Below, in pieces: positions 12,828 to 24,732 of a stretch of DNA of 64,000 nucleotides. Below the pieces are notes generated by a model. The model saw only the letters and a program-made list of their open reading frames with translations, had not been told where the DNA came from and did not search any database. A program made the translations under genes and the position numbers. The stretch lies in assembly GCA_016802295.1 (NCBI GenBank), contig JAESIW010000031.1, positions 52,432 to 116,431 of the forward strand. The letters run 5' to 3'. The stretch is from Brachionus rotundiformis. Taxonomy: Eukaryota; Rotifera; Eurotatoria; Ploima; Brachionidae. Each line of letters begins with the position of its first letter. The stretch's first letter is position 1.

Positions 12828-14110
12828 TTGTCTAAAATAATTATTTTTGATTAAATTATTTAAATTAATATTTTGCAAAGTTTTCAGCCCTTTCTTAAAG
12901 GCATAGTTACATAATTAAAAAATGAGTTTATATTTAAAAACAGTTTGGTCATAAATAATGATCCAGAGCTAAGATTTAAAAAATTATTTTTCTTCCAAAA
13001 CAATAGAAATAAATGGTAACAAAATCGAAAGCTTTTACTAATTAATTATTAGGTTTAGAAGTGTTAGAGGCTCGCACATGTAAGAAATGAAATGATCCAT
13101 TTAAGAGCTCTTTGTTTGGTGAAACCAGCACAAAAGTTTAAAATAATTAAGCCGAGCGAATACTTGGAATATTTAACCAGACATATATATTTTTAAACTA
13201 GATATATCTATTCTTAATCTAGAGCTTTTGGGAGTTTATTTCTAAGGTGAAAATAAATATATGGAATATTGACACAGACAACAGTTGCTGATATTTATCT
13301 ATATTCTAATATTTATTTTTTCAGAAAGATGCTACTCTTAAAATATTCTATTAGAGAAAAATTTGGTATTTTTCGCTCCAGAAAACATCTAATAACCAAC
13401 ATAAAATAAAAACTAATAAAAATATTTGTTGAAGTTTAATTTTCAAAAAACTTGCCAAAATTCACAAGATTGGCAAAAAATTTATTTTTTTTTAAAAAAT
13501 ATTTTTATCAATAAATGATAAATAGGTATGAATTGAAAATATTCGATATTTTTTTCGAATAAAAGTAAAAAAAAAACAATAAAGAACGCTTTTTAAAGAG
13601 TCTTCAGAAATACAGATAAGCAAAAAATTTGGATAATTTAACTTAAAGCTATTTTGCATAACTTTTAATCTCATAATATCATTTTGTTTTAAAATTGTTA
13701 AAATTAAATTGTGTGTATTTATTTAAGTTTAGAATGAAATGTACCAATTCTAAAGAGTTGGCAATTTAATTCTTAGTTTAATATTTAATTTTCAATCTTT
13801 GAATAATAAACTCTAATCAACATTTTTAAAATTGAATTAAATTTTTAAATAATAATGGCATTTGTTTAGGTATTATTTCGAGTAGATTTGCCAAGATAAG
13901 TCCTAGACTGAGTTTTTTTTTCGTTTGCCAATGTACAGGTATAAAAAAGAGACTAGAAATTTTTTTAACTTTTATTTTCACATAAAACACTAGAAAATAA
14001 AAAATAAACTAATTGATTATAGTAATCTAATAAATCTATAAAAAAATTAAACTATTTTAGAATTTGGCAAATTTGAGCAAGACCAAATCTAAAATTAATT
14101 TCGAAAGATC
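12828..14110. other. Intergenic, 1.3 kb
   Basis: A+T-rich spacer between two minus-strand genes. Nothing was identified beyond the likely promoter of the P450-like gene and the 3' UTR of the dehydrogenase gene. Confidence 0.6.
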
Positions 14111-15145
14111 TTAAACTCTTGGAGCGTTTTTGAGAGTGAAACTATGGTCTGGTTGTTCTTTGGCTTTTTGCAAATATTCAGCAATATTGCTAATGGTGAC
14201 ATTGGCAATTTCTTTGAGTGCCTCCTGGGTGAAATAGGCTTGATGAGCAGTGACGATGACATTGGGAAAACCAAGTAAAATACTCAAGTCCTCATCGGGC
14301 ATGATTCGCTCCTCGACAGAGAACCAGTCATGGTCAAAAGACAAATTTTCTTTTTCATACACATCCAAAGCTGCTCCTCCAATTTTTCTGGACTTTATTC
14401 CGGCAATCAATGCCTTGGTATCGATGAGACCACCACGGCCAGTGTTCACAATCAAGACTCCTTCTTTCATCTTGTCAATGGCGTTTGAATCGATCATGTG
14501 CACGTTCTCTTTGGTCAAAGGTGCGTGTAAACTGATGATGTCCGAACGAGCATACACTTCATCTTTGCTCTTGACATACTCAACTTGGTTCTGGGCCGCC
14601 CACTCTTTGTCCTCATAAACATCAAAAGCAATAACATTCATCTTAAAACCACGGAAGATTTCGCACACCAATTTGCCAATGCGGCCTGTTCCAAAAACAC
14701 CAACTGTCTTTCCTTTCATTTCAAAGCCGAGAAGTTTGCTAGTCAGGGTCAAGTCGGCATTTTTGGACCTTTCCAAGGCCATTTTAAGATGTCTGCCCAA
14801 GTTTATTGCCAAGCCGACAGCAAATTCAGCTATGGAACTAGGCGAATAAGATGGCACAGTGGCTACTTTAATTTTGCGTGCAGCACATTCATTCAGATCA
14901 ACATAGTCAAAGCCAGCTGAGCGGCATGCAATCATTTTACACTTGAGTTTATCAAACATTTCCTTGTCAACCTTATCATGAACAAACAAAGAGATGATGT
15001 CAGCATCCTTTGCCAAAGCAACTGTTTCATGGTTCAACTTGGACTCCAAATAGGTCACCTCAGTTGGTTCTTTTAGTTCGGCAACAAGCGGCGACAAAAA
15101 CTTCTTGTCGTATGGCTTCACATCAAAAAACACTATTTTGACCAT
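14111..15145 (-). CDS. ldhA: D-lactate dehydrogenase, LdhA type (D-2-hydroxyacid dehydrogenase)
   Basis: Intronless, ATG 15145 to TAA 14111, 344 residues, the usual family length. It reduces pyruvate to D-lactate with NADH or runs the reverse reaction. The nucleotide-binding motif GTGRIG is at 152-157, with the ribose-binding Asp at D175, which indicates NAD rather than NADP. The catalytic set is present: R237 in NTGRGG, E264 in DVYE and H301 in TAHQAY. The C-terminal region, including DHDWF, matches the fermentative bacterial LdhA group better than the animal D-LDH (LDHD), which is a flavoprotein. Cytosolic; no targeting peptide. It is one of few intron-free genes here. Codon composition is like that of its neighbours, so if it was transferred the event is old. 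An acceptor-like TTATTTTAG lies 17 nt before the ATG. Confidence 0.93.
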   Translation of the reverse strand: MVKIVFFDVKPYDKKFLSPLVAELKEPTEVTYLESKLNHETVALAKDADIISLFVHDKVDKEMFDKLKCKMIACRSAGFDYVDLNECAARKIKVATVPSYSPSSIAEFAVGLAINLGRHLKMALERSKNADLTLTSKLLGFEMKGKTVGVFGTGRIGKLVCEIFRGFKMNVIAFDVYEDKEWAAQNQVEYVKSKDEVYARSDIISLHAPLTKENVHMIDSNAIDKMKEGVLIVNTGRGGLIDTKALIAGIKSRKIGGAALDVYEKENLSFDHDWFSVEERIMPDEDLSILLGFPNVIVTAHQAYFTQEALKEIANVTISNIAEYLQKAKEQPDHSFTLKNAPRV

Positions 15146-16518
15146 TTTAAGTTTAGTTTTCTAAAATAATAAAATCCCAAAAATGTTGGTTAAGTGTTCC
15201 GTTTTTATAAAAATGCTAAAGACGCTTTATAATATTCTATTATTATCATAATTATACTAAAAATCGATTCTATAAGAACTATTGGTTAAAAATAAAATAA
15301 AAATAATATTTTATCATGAATTTAAAGTATGCTGTGCGAAAAATACTCAAATAGTACTTGGCACTAGCGCAAATTAACTCTGCTTCTAGGGTTTATAAAA
15401 ACAAATTAAGAATATAATTTAGGTATAATTTAGCAATATTTCTGTTTAAAAAAACTGCTGTGTAATGTTGGCTGAATTATATTTTCTGAATATAATAATA
15501 ATAATAAAAATAATAATAATAGAATATAAGCATTGTAGCCATCTTCCTATTTTGGCACTTAAACTAGACTCTAATTTATTCATTTTAAACTTTGGCAATG
15601 CCAGATATGATAGCTTGGCCATGGGCATTAAGTTACAGAATACCAAAAAAAATTATAGTTGAGAAAGAGCATTTTATTTAAGTGGTGTTGTGTGGCGCTC
15701 AGTTAACATGCTTGGGGCCTGGTTGTCTTGGTAATGTGAGTGGAAAAACGCGCATTATGGAAAAATGCGAGTCTAGCCATTTTTTGCTTAAAATTGATGA
15801 GTCATTGATGAAAAATCATCATGTTATGTTCATTTAGTTTAACATCTTGAACATGAAATTTTTATAAATTTATTCCAAATTTTAAAATAAAAAAAATAAA
15901 AAGTGTAATTATGGCTTTGAGAAGACTACTTTTCAAAATCTAAATCTAAAGGATTATTTAGCTAATTTGTTTATCAAACAAATTGGAAATGGCTTATTAA
16001 TTTTGGTACTATTTTTTTACAAAATTGAATTTAAATTATTGAAAAATGGGATTATTTTTTATAAAAATTATATTAATTTTGATTAGAAAAAATACTTTCA
16101 TGCTTAGAGTCTTTATTTAATACCAATGCTTACATAATTGTAACTATTTTTATAAAATAATAAAATTTTGATTAAGAAGATGATGAAGCATTTTGTTAAT
16201 AATTAAAATTTGAGCATGTTTTTTGAACTTGAACTTAAATTTAATTAGATTAAAAATTCTTAAATAAAATTGTTTAGTTTTCAAAAAAAAATGATAAATA
16301 ATTGGTAAATTTTAAAAATTCATAGAAAAATTTTATTATTAGAATCAAACATTAATAAAATTTGCTTAAAAACAGACTTGCTGCTGTTTTAAAATCAATG
16401 AATTAAATAATTACAATTTTTTAGGCCCTTCGGCACATTAGAATTATCTCTTTAACCACCAAAAATTTTCTTTGGCGATTTTTTTTCAAACAATACTTAA
16501 GCCAGTTTACTGATCTAT
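15146..16518. other. Intergenic
   Basis: A+T-rich, with an ATA/ATT microsatellite around 15490-15522. A patch at about 15670-15790 is less biased (for example GTGGCGCTCAGTTAAC) but has no frame or fold I recognise. It may be part of the dehydrogenase promoter or an untranslated RNA. Confidence 0.5.
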
Positions 16519-16761
16519 TTGCCACCAATATCTAAATCATTTGGTCAAAGTTTAGCAATTTATGAGTGTATCAACCCCAAAAAATTACGAAGAAAACTAG
16601 TTTGGCAAAGTGTATACTTAGTCCAGAAAATTTTGGATACATTGAAACTGAAAAATAGACTCAACTTTGTAAGATTAATTGAATGCTATGCAAATATGAA
16701 AATGTCTTATTTTGATAAATGGAACTCTGACCAAGAGAAACTATCTCAAATTAATGCTTAG
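16519..16761 (+). pseudogene. Orphan coding-like segment
   Basis: An 80-codon stretch open from a TTG at 16519 to TAG 16761, with believable codon use and a helical, basic-acidic composition (for example MKMSYFDKWNSDQEKL). It has no ATG start and no convincing partner exons. The alternation looks like part of a coiled or BAR-like helical protein, but I cannot name it. It may be an isolated exon, a remnant or chance. Confidence 0.25.
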
Positions 16762-17008
16762 TTATGTGGAAAAATTGACCAATGTCAAAGTAAAAAATAC
16801 ATGAGGTACCAATCCAACATTAGGACCAGAATTTATGTCTGAAAGTGGCTTATTTATATGTATTGTGACTAGGGCGCTTGGATCTAGTTTAACTCTTAGA
16901 TTCGGTGAATTCTTCTTGTTGCCAAACAATTGAAAAGAAGAATAATTATTGATTTGAGAAATAAATCTAATTGTACAATATTTATTATTAAAAAAAAGGG
17001 AAATAGTT

Positions 17009-17880
17009 TTAAAGGCTAGTTAATATAGATACTGGCTCGCGAGGACAAATTATTGGCACTATTGCAAAATTTTCTGAGGAACTTCTGCAAAAAGCTATTG
17101 TGGTAGGCAGCCAGTCTTCACTAATGTGACTGAAAATCTGGAAAGGAAAGCGAGCATCTGGACGGAGGTTGCGTGTTTGAGAGGACGTGATTGGATGGCT
17201 TGGATCGGCAAGAGTTCTTTTGAGTGTTCGTTCTAATTTTACACAAAAGAGTTCTGTGTTTAGAAATCCATTATCTGGAACAAGTTCAAAGTGTTTACCG
17301 TCTGGAATATGAAATCTAGACACTTAACACTCCATTTTTATCAGTCTCTTTTAATGACCGACTGATCCGCTAATGATTGGGTTATTCCGTAGTCATAATT
17401 TCTAAAATAGATATAATTCTAATCAAATTTTATTTAAAAATTATCTTTTGATAATATTGATTGAATCATGTCGATGATCATAACCCAATTTTCAATTATA
17501 ATTGTTACCTTGAATTATCACTTATTCATCAGCTTATTAATTGATGCACAAAGATAACACACGGTTACATATTTATTGAACCAATCTTGGGCCATATCAA
17601 TTTTGATTTTACATCCTACCATTCCAGTTAAATTCAATGTATTTATTATACCGCAAAACATTGAAATAAATCCATTTATCCTCACTTGTTTAAGATTAGG
17701 GATCAAATTTAGGTGCGCCAGTTCCCCCTGTTCTGACCCATTTCGACCATCACACTGCAATCCTTTCACATTTATCCTTGAGCCAGCCATTTATTCCACT
17801 TGCCTTCTTTCTGGCACTGGTCACGAATTGATTCCAAATCTGACCAAGCCATCTCATGCTCTCAGCCAAAGTTAATCAAA
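17009..17880 (-). pseudogene. Decayed gene or transposon fragment
   Basis: On the minus strand a 90-codon ATG frame (17790..17518) and a 104-codon frame (17323..17009) are linked by a possible GT-AG intron and short pieces in shifted frames. Concatenated loosely, these read like protein: ESIRDQCQKEGKWNKW upstream, then CKIKIDMAQDWFNKY, then NYDYGITQSLADQS, then SRFHIPDGKHFELVPD. Stops and frameshifts interrupt every junction near 17330-17400 and 17790. Base composition is clearly richer in G+C than its surroundings. I read it as a broken gene or element of unknown family, not a working one. The opposite strand is also partly open, so the strand call is uncertain. Confidence 0.35.
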
Positions 17881-18204
17881 CTTCAACAGTCTCCCAGTAC
17901 AAAAGTGATCAAGTCACCAAAATATATAAACATAATCATCCCCATCTTCTCAAGACTCTTTGAACCACTTATCATATTACTGCAATGGTTGATTACCATA
18001 ATTAGAAGTCAAGTTAAGAATCAAGTCGAACTATCTGCTTATTTAGCTTTGTGTAGTGTAAAATATGGTCTTACCAATCTATCAATTGACACTGGAATAA
18101 AGTTTTTCACTAAAAAAATCCTTATAGTGGTAGTTGATGCTCTTTATTAAAAAATCAAACAATTTTACTTAAATAATTAAAATAAGACATTAACAAAATA
18201 AAAT

Positions 18205-20733
18205 TTATAAAATTTTTATCTCTTGGTCAAATAAAATACACTGTGTTGGAAATAAAACAACTGACTGATTTAACTTTTTGCTTTTTATTGATTTATTAAT
18301 CAAACTATTGATAAGATATTCATTTGACTTGTCCATTTGGTTCTCATCTTGTTTAATTGAAATGGTCTGGTAGCTTTGAATGAAATTAGCTAGCTCTGCT
18401 GAAACCCTTTGGCTAACTTCCATCATTGAATTCAAATTGGTCAAAGATCCAAGATTATTTTCCCTAAACAGACTCAATATGTTCAAATTCAATTTGTTGT
18501 CAAACAAAGGAATTCCATATCTCAGATCCAAAAATACCCACTCATGGAAATTTTTATCATCATAGCCGTAGGTGTTTATCATGGTTATGTAGCCACAAAA
18601 GTGCTTTAGACCTAGCTTTTGGTGCAATTTTTTGACAGAAGGATGCTCAAATAATGGATGCGTAGTGTCATTGAACGCAATGTGTAGTGTCTGAGCGCCA
18701 TCCTCAAATTCTGCGTAGCATTGAACCAAAATGGGACCGTGAACCAGCAAATCGTTTATGACTAGCAATAGATTGGAATAAGATGCCACAATGGAGTCAT
18801 GACCCCAAGTGAAGACCAAAAATTTTTCATAATTTTTAAAAACTTGTGGCAAACTTTTTAATCGGTAACCTTTAGGTAAAAACAAGCTCACTGGTCCGTC
18901 TTCAACTAATTTATAAAGATAAAATTTAAACCAAAAACTGTTCATTTCTGGCACAGCTGGTCCAAAATGAAATGGGCTATTGGTACAGAGCGGAGGGGAG
19001 GTGTGTGCTTCGCCAGAGCTGCTATACGGCGCCATCGAGAACAGAATAGAATAATTTTTTGCCAAAATTCTTTGCCTCGAATCTTCATCAAGACTAGCAA
19101 GACTTTCACATCTTAACAAATCAAGCCCTAGTGGTTCCTCTTCAATGGCAATTTTTTCTCCATTTTCACCTTCTTTATAATTAGAAAACAGCCTTAAGTC
19201 TTCATTGTAGCGCAAAAATTGAATGGTTGATTTAAATATTAGGGCATGGTCAAAATAGCGCTGAGCTTCACCTTCACTAATATCACTGGAAATCTTTTCC
19301 AATTCAAATATAAAATTATCCAATGACTGGTCTGTCAATTTTCCCACTTCGAACATGGTAACTGCATGATTCTTAAGGCCTGATGACAGATTGCCCATCA
19401 TCAAAAACGCAGTCAGTGTTGAATCGAACAGAAAAGCAATTTTTTTGCCACAATCTATCTTGTCAATTGTTGGTGATGACAATAAGAATTGGCTATCAGT
19501 TCGATTTGGACTTGGATTTTTAAGAGAAAGACTCTCGGATAAATTAATACTCAAAGCTGATGATCTAACTTCATCATCTTCAAAGAAATTGTCACTTTTT
19601 TTTGTGTTCCATTGAAGCAAGCTTTCCTCTGATTTAAGCTCCTTTCTGGTTTTAAACTTGTAGTCTTGCCAGCTTTGGTCAAATTTGGATTCATCAATGG
19701 ACTGTTTTTTTCTGGCAATTGAGAGACGGCAATAAAGTGAGACAGCATTAAGCACTAAGGTCAAGTCAATTTCTAAAAGAGTAGCCAGCTCACCGAGACA
19801 AGTATGGTCATCAATGGAAACAAACAGCTTGTACAAAAGGGTCTCAAAATAGTCACCAGTGATTCTGTTCATCACAAAACTCTCCAATGGCGGAACTTCA
19901 ACACAGTCACCACTTTCCAAAGGCACATCCAAATAGACAAGTCCTTTGCGGTACAATAGGTGCACACATTCATGATTCAGCCTGCCGGCCTCAATCGGCT
20001 TTTGGTGATCAATAATTGTGTCCAAGCAGGTCTTTTCGTCCGAGGTGAGCAGTTTGACATCATCATCAGTGATGCAGCCAGGATTGAGCCTCCACCAAGG
20101 CTCGATCAATATGTCACATGGCTGAGTAGGCAGCAATGACTTGATCGGCTTTCTCCTAGTGAAACCGATTGTGCGCAATCGGTTAGAGGATCTGTACTTA
20201 TTCATTATGTCTATGTATTGGTTTCTGCCAATTCCAAGCAGGCGCACACAATCGAATGCTGTAAAATTTGGCAAAGTGTCGTAGCTTTTTTCCGATGACA
20301 TCAACTGTGCCATCATTTCCAGATAATAATTGAATGGTGTTATCCGAAGTCCTCGCACAAATATGTCACTCAAATGGTACGGATACAACATGAAGTTCTC
20401 TTTGCTGTAATTCAGCAAATCTTCATAGTATTTTTTCTCATCTCTTCTAATTTGTTTAACTTTAAAATAAAATAAAATTAATAAACGATAATTTTTATAT
20501 AACTAGTTTTATGGTTATTTACCAAGACTGTCTTTAAACCGGACTTGATTTTTAATACAATAACTAACAATGCACTTTTCGTATTCTTTTTGAGAATTTC
20601 CTATTAGCTTAATTAGACTTTTATCTTAATTTATTATTTTTTGAATATAATAATTTTTTACTTGTCTAATATTGTTTGGTAAATTGGTCCAATTTAGATT
20701 TTTTCTTATATGGTTTTCGACTTCAGGATTCAT
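18205..20733 (-). CDS. FAM91A1: FAM91A1, Golgi vesicle-tethering adaptor
   Basis: Exons 20733..20662, 20607..20523 and 20459..18205 give 803 residues; the human protein has about 840. Exon 1 reads MNPEVENHIRKNLNWTNLP, exon 2 GNSQKEYEKCIVSYCIKNQ, and exon 3 holds the conserved block MLYPYHLSDIFVRGLRITPF, then DCVRLLGIGRNQYID and GDYFETLLYKLFVSIDDHT. These are strong FAM91 N-domain matches; the C-domain follows from about residue 390. In animals the protein works with TBC1D23 to capture endosome-derived vesicles at golgins on the trans-Golgi. It also sits with WDR11. Phase 0 and phase 1 junctions all close. The central region (about 330-470) is low in conservation and Ser-rich. The gene shares a 205-bp promoter with ANCHR. 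Confidence 0.95.
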
Positions 20734-20938
20734 TTGGAAATAAAACTCTTGGCAAAGTTAAGACTTTTTTTATGATTTTTTTTCTAATAGTAAAATATTT
20801 GTCAATTAGATCAAGCCAGGTACTTGAGTCAATTTTGAATAATTTTCCAAGTCACGTGACTGAAAATAAATTATGATAAAGGTTTTATTAATAAAATAGA
20901 AATTAAAAAGTTTTATTAATTTGTTTAATTTTGAAATA
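20734..20938. promoter_or_regulatory. Bidirectional promoter of FAM91A1 and ANCHR
   Basis: The two ATGs are divergent and 205 bp apart, leaving one shared regulatory interval. It contains the palindrome at 20851-20860. No clear TATA box for either side. Confidence 0.65.
20851..20860. promoter_or_regulatory. CLEAR/E-box palindrome GTCACGTGAC
   Basis: A perfect 10-bp palindrome identical to the CLEAR consensus bound by MiT/TFE (TFEB) factors; USF-type bHLH proteins bind the same core. It lies 117 bp from the FAM91A1 ATG and 78 bp from the ANCHR ATG. Confidence 0.6.
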
Positions 20939-21977
20939 ATGTCATGTTATCGATGCGCAGAAAAGTTTAGATTTTTTAAAAAAGAGGTAAAAAGATCATT
21001 AATTAAAATAGATAAGTTAATTATTTTAGCTAATTAGTTAGGTTGTGCCAATTGTGGGTTTAGTTTTTGCTCAAAATGTTTGGATTATAGGATAAAAGTT
21101 CCCAAAAGAGAAGATAAAATCTTGAATGTGTGCCAAAGATGCCATGACTCATTGAAGAATGAGGCTGATAACAAGACAAAAATAAAAGATTACTCTCCTC
21201 CAAAAAACTTTATCAAAATGGTTGCGGCAAACAGAACTAAAGATGAGCAATCAAATCCTGACAGAGATATTGAATTACCTTTGAATAAGCTCAAAAATGA
21301 GCCTAAAAGTAACATTTATTTATTTATGGCAACTTAAATTGGTAATTGCTTTCAGAATCTGTTCCTGATTGCAGCGAACTTGAGAGTAGACTGAACCAGC
21401 TTCAAGGAAGAGATGAAACATTTAAAAAATTGTCCAATTTGCCAAGCAAACAAGTTGTAAATACATCTGAAGATCTAATTTCAAAAATGACTGAAGAAGT
21501 TTTTATTTAAATTTCTATTATATTTATTTAATGATAACTTTTTTTTTTTAATTTAGGTTAAAATTGATCAAAAGTATGAAGAATTCGAGAGAAATGAATT
21601 GGAAAAGTTAGAGACACGGTTAAATAATCTCAAAAATGGACTAAATCTGAGCACTAAAAGACCACAAGAAAAAAATTCAGACCTCAAATTGGAAGAAAAT
21701 TCGAGTTCAAGTGACACGTTGGTAAAAAAAATGCTCGAAAGTGCTGAATTTTCTATGAAAAAAGACCAAAGTGATGAAGATGAATGGTGTTGTCTATGTA
21801 ATGATGATGCTGTCATTAAATGTTCAGATTGTGATGATGATTTATACTGTAAACGGTGCTTCAAGTAACTTTTTTCAAAATAATTTTAGATAAAAATTAA
21901 TTTTTTATTTATAAAGACAAACACATAGTTCAGGCGAATACAAATATCATCGAAAGTCATCTCTAAGCTCATCTTAA
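20939..21977 (+). CDS. ZFYVE19: ANCHR (ZFYVE19), abscission/NoCut checkpoint FYVE-type protein
   Basis: Exons 20939..20986, 21038..21308, 21356..21498, 21557..21864 and 21917..21977 give 276 residues with introns of 47-58 bp. The N-terminal zinc finger begins [14 protein letters not shown], continues [12 protein letters not shown] and closes CQRCHDSL; this is the ANCHR variant of FYVE. A charged, helical middle with repeated SRLNQL and ETRLNNL segments corresponds to the MIT-interacting repeats. The C-terminal B-box-like finger [16 protein letters not shown], then YCKRCF, is diagnostic. In animals ANCHR binds VPS4 and CHMP4C and delays abscission when chromatin lies in the midbody. It is shorter than the human protein (about 470 residues), mainly in the middle. 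The start is fixed by the zinc-finger alignment. Confidence 0.93.
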
Positions 21978-24732
21978 AATACAAAGCAAAGAGATTTTTT
22001 TATTTTGAATAAATTAATTTTATTTTAATGCTTTTACTTTATCTATATGAATATTATATATTTAACAAAAAAAATTTCCAAAAGCGACGAGATAGCTAAG
22101 TCCAGAAAGATAAAATATTTGGTGATGCATTTAAATTACCTTATGAATGCTAAATCTAATATACCATCTAAGTTTATATTTCACTTTTTTTTGTTAATTT
22201 AATAAAAAAATCTAAGAAATATAAAAAATTTTTATTTAATATTGATTCACTGAATTACATAGAGAGAGAATCGTACCTTGGTGATATTGCTGCCAAACGG
22301 AACTCTCAGGTACTTGGATATAATTAATTTTTTTGAAAAGAGTATACTGGCACAATCTGATCATGTTGAAAGACTACTTAACCAATGATGGTCCTGAAAA
22401 CAATGTTTAACAAGTTTTGATTGCAAAAATCATTTTCTTTTAACTGTAGATAATTGGAATAATTTAAAAATCAGGCTAATGTAATTATATCCAAGGACAT
22501 GCACATTTTGAAGAAATGAACCCAGTAGTTCTAAATGATTCTTATAATTAGATTTCGATTTTAAAATTGGTACAAAACTAAATTTTAAACGGTACAAGGA
22601 TCACCAAAGCTTAAGGACAGGAAATTCTTAAGAAATTTTTTTTATTCTAAATATTTGGGTTTGATTAAAATAGATAAAATTGAATATAATTTTCAAGACT
22701 TTTCAAGCTAATTATCTTTTTTTAAAAACAAAATTATTTTTTTTTCATTGAAGCCGAACATCAGAAGCATTCATATAAAAATATTAATATTTTTCTTATG
22801 TTTGATTTCCAAAAACCATATGAAAGCTGGTAGAAATAAATTAAACATAATTTTAAATTTAAATTTAAAAACTATCTTCATATTTGATATTTTTTTTTCA
22901 TTTAAAAATTGTTTAGAACTTAGAATTCAAGATTTTAATACCAAATTGCATAATACTTAAAAAAAAACTGATAAAAAAATTATAAATCTGCAGCAAAAAT
23001 TCCAAAATGGGCCATCACAATTAAACTTAAATAAAAATATATAAATTAGAATTATTTTCTTCAATTTAATAGATAAAAATAATTATAAAATTTTCTCAAA
23101 ATTGATACACTAAACCAAAAAAAGAAAATTTTTTATCATATCATGTCAGGTTATGGTTTGTCTAAAAAAATATTTAATCAAATGCAAGATTTTTAAAGCT
23201 GAAAAGGTAAGACCAGCTCTTGTTTATATCATTGCGTAATATTTTCACTTGAATTTTATCAGATTTAAATAAAAAATTTTTTTTTTTTAAATAGCTGCTC
23301 TATCCATGACGTAAAACCAATCTTTTGAGCGTATCCGGCTCGGATTCTAATGCGGTCCGTGGTACATAGATTTTGTAATGTTTAAATTAAAATCTCTTAA
23401 TTAAAGAGATTAATTTGATGACTGTAAAAAAATAGCTAAGCCTTACGAAGCATATAATTTTTTTTAAATGATTCAAAAGGGCGTTAGTTGTCTAAAATCA
23501 CATTAAAATGAAAAGAGATTATTTTTTTCAGATATAAGTAAGATAATTTTTTGAGATAAAATGCTGAAAAATTTTATCAAAAAAAATGATATTTTCACAA
23601 AATAAAAATTCTAAAACGACCTAGAAACATTCATCTAGTTTAAAAAATTAAATAAATATAAAACATTTTCATCCAAATTTCTTAAATTTCACTATTAATT
23701 ATCATTTATATTTTTATCTTTTTATTTCAAATAAAAAAGTGGTTCTAACTTTGTTCATTTGAGATACTCTATTTTTTTTAACTCGTTAATTAAAAATTGT
23801 TCACAGATATGTAATTTTTTTTGAGATAAAATATTTTTTAGCTCGAAAAAATGCTGTTTAAAAATTAAGTTAAAATTTTGCTAATTAGTCATGAAACTAG
23901 TTCATGGAAGCTCTGATTGTTTGGTACTTTTTGCCAAAGCTACCATCAAAATTAAACTTAAATTAAATAAATGATTTAAATGCATTAATGACAGGCAATT
24001 GGCAACAAGTAAACAAACAGCCATGTTCACAAATCCATCTAGACAGCTTATTGCCGAAATTTAATATTATTTTATTAGGATATAATTAAAAAGGAAGATT
24101 TTTTTCATTTAAATTTTTTTCACAAAGCAATAATTTATCAGAATGTTTTTTTGTTGATACTAATAATAGAAGAAAATTTGGAAGAAGAGTTTGACTGAGA
24201 CGGAAATTCGAATCAGAAGAAGCTTAGGCAAATAATGAGTAAAATTAATATTTTTAAGATGTGACTTTGACTTAAATTTATGGGCTTTATTTGGAAAATT
24301 TAATTTTAATTCGATTAAAATTGCTTTTTAATTTTGCTATAGCTGGGATTTAAAATTAAGCTGTGAGTTGGGAATAGATTGGCTTGTTTAGGAAAATATT
24401 TGCATTTCTTTTTTATATTTAATGATAATCACATATTCCGTCTTTTGTTTCTTTATTTATTTAATAGGTATGTGGTATAAATTTAAATTATTTTTAAAAT
24501 AATTTTTCCTTTTTTTGAATAACCCAATAATTAATTTTTGTCAATCCGATTGGGAAGAGTAATTAGGCTCTTTAATTTTGACATTCCATCGGCTATCTGA
24601 AAAAATATTATATAATCTTTGTGTCCCCAAGCAATTAATTTGTTGTATTTAAATAGAAAATTTGATTGTAGATACAAAATATTGAGTTAAAGAAGTAAAA
24701 GAACAAATAGAGAAATTATAGATAATCATAAA
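21978..24732. other. Intergenic, 2.75 kb
   Basis: A+T-rich. Two short stretches on the plus strand (about 22100-22180 and 22241-22388) have coding-like codons (KSDEIAKSRKIKYLVM; SYLGDIAAKRNSQ) but no consistent splice phases. A less biased patch near 23300-23360 has no frame. The remainder shows nothing. The proximal promoter of the next gene is described separately. Confidence 0.5.
24646..24656 (+). promoter_or_regulatory. TATA-like element
   Basis: TATTTAAATAG lies 87-77 bp upstream of the ATG of the small secreted protein gene. In such A+T-rich DNA this is only suggestive. Confidence 0.3.

Noticed and set aside
14250..14920. Plus-strand frames opposite the D-lactate dehydrogenase
   Set aside because: Shadow frames; the minus strand carries all family motifs.
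17800..18150. Plus-strand 116-codon frame with a hydrophobic central stretch
   Set aside because: It overlaps the decayed region; fragments on the opposite strand look at least as protein-like, and the apparent transmembrane stretch can arise from A+T bias.
22748..22960. 70-codon plus-strand frame
   Set aside because: Composition is that of random A+T-rich sequence.
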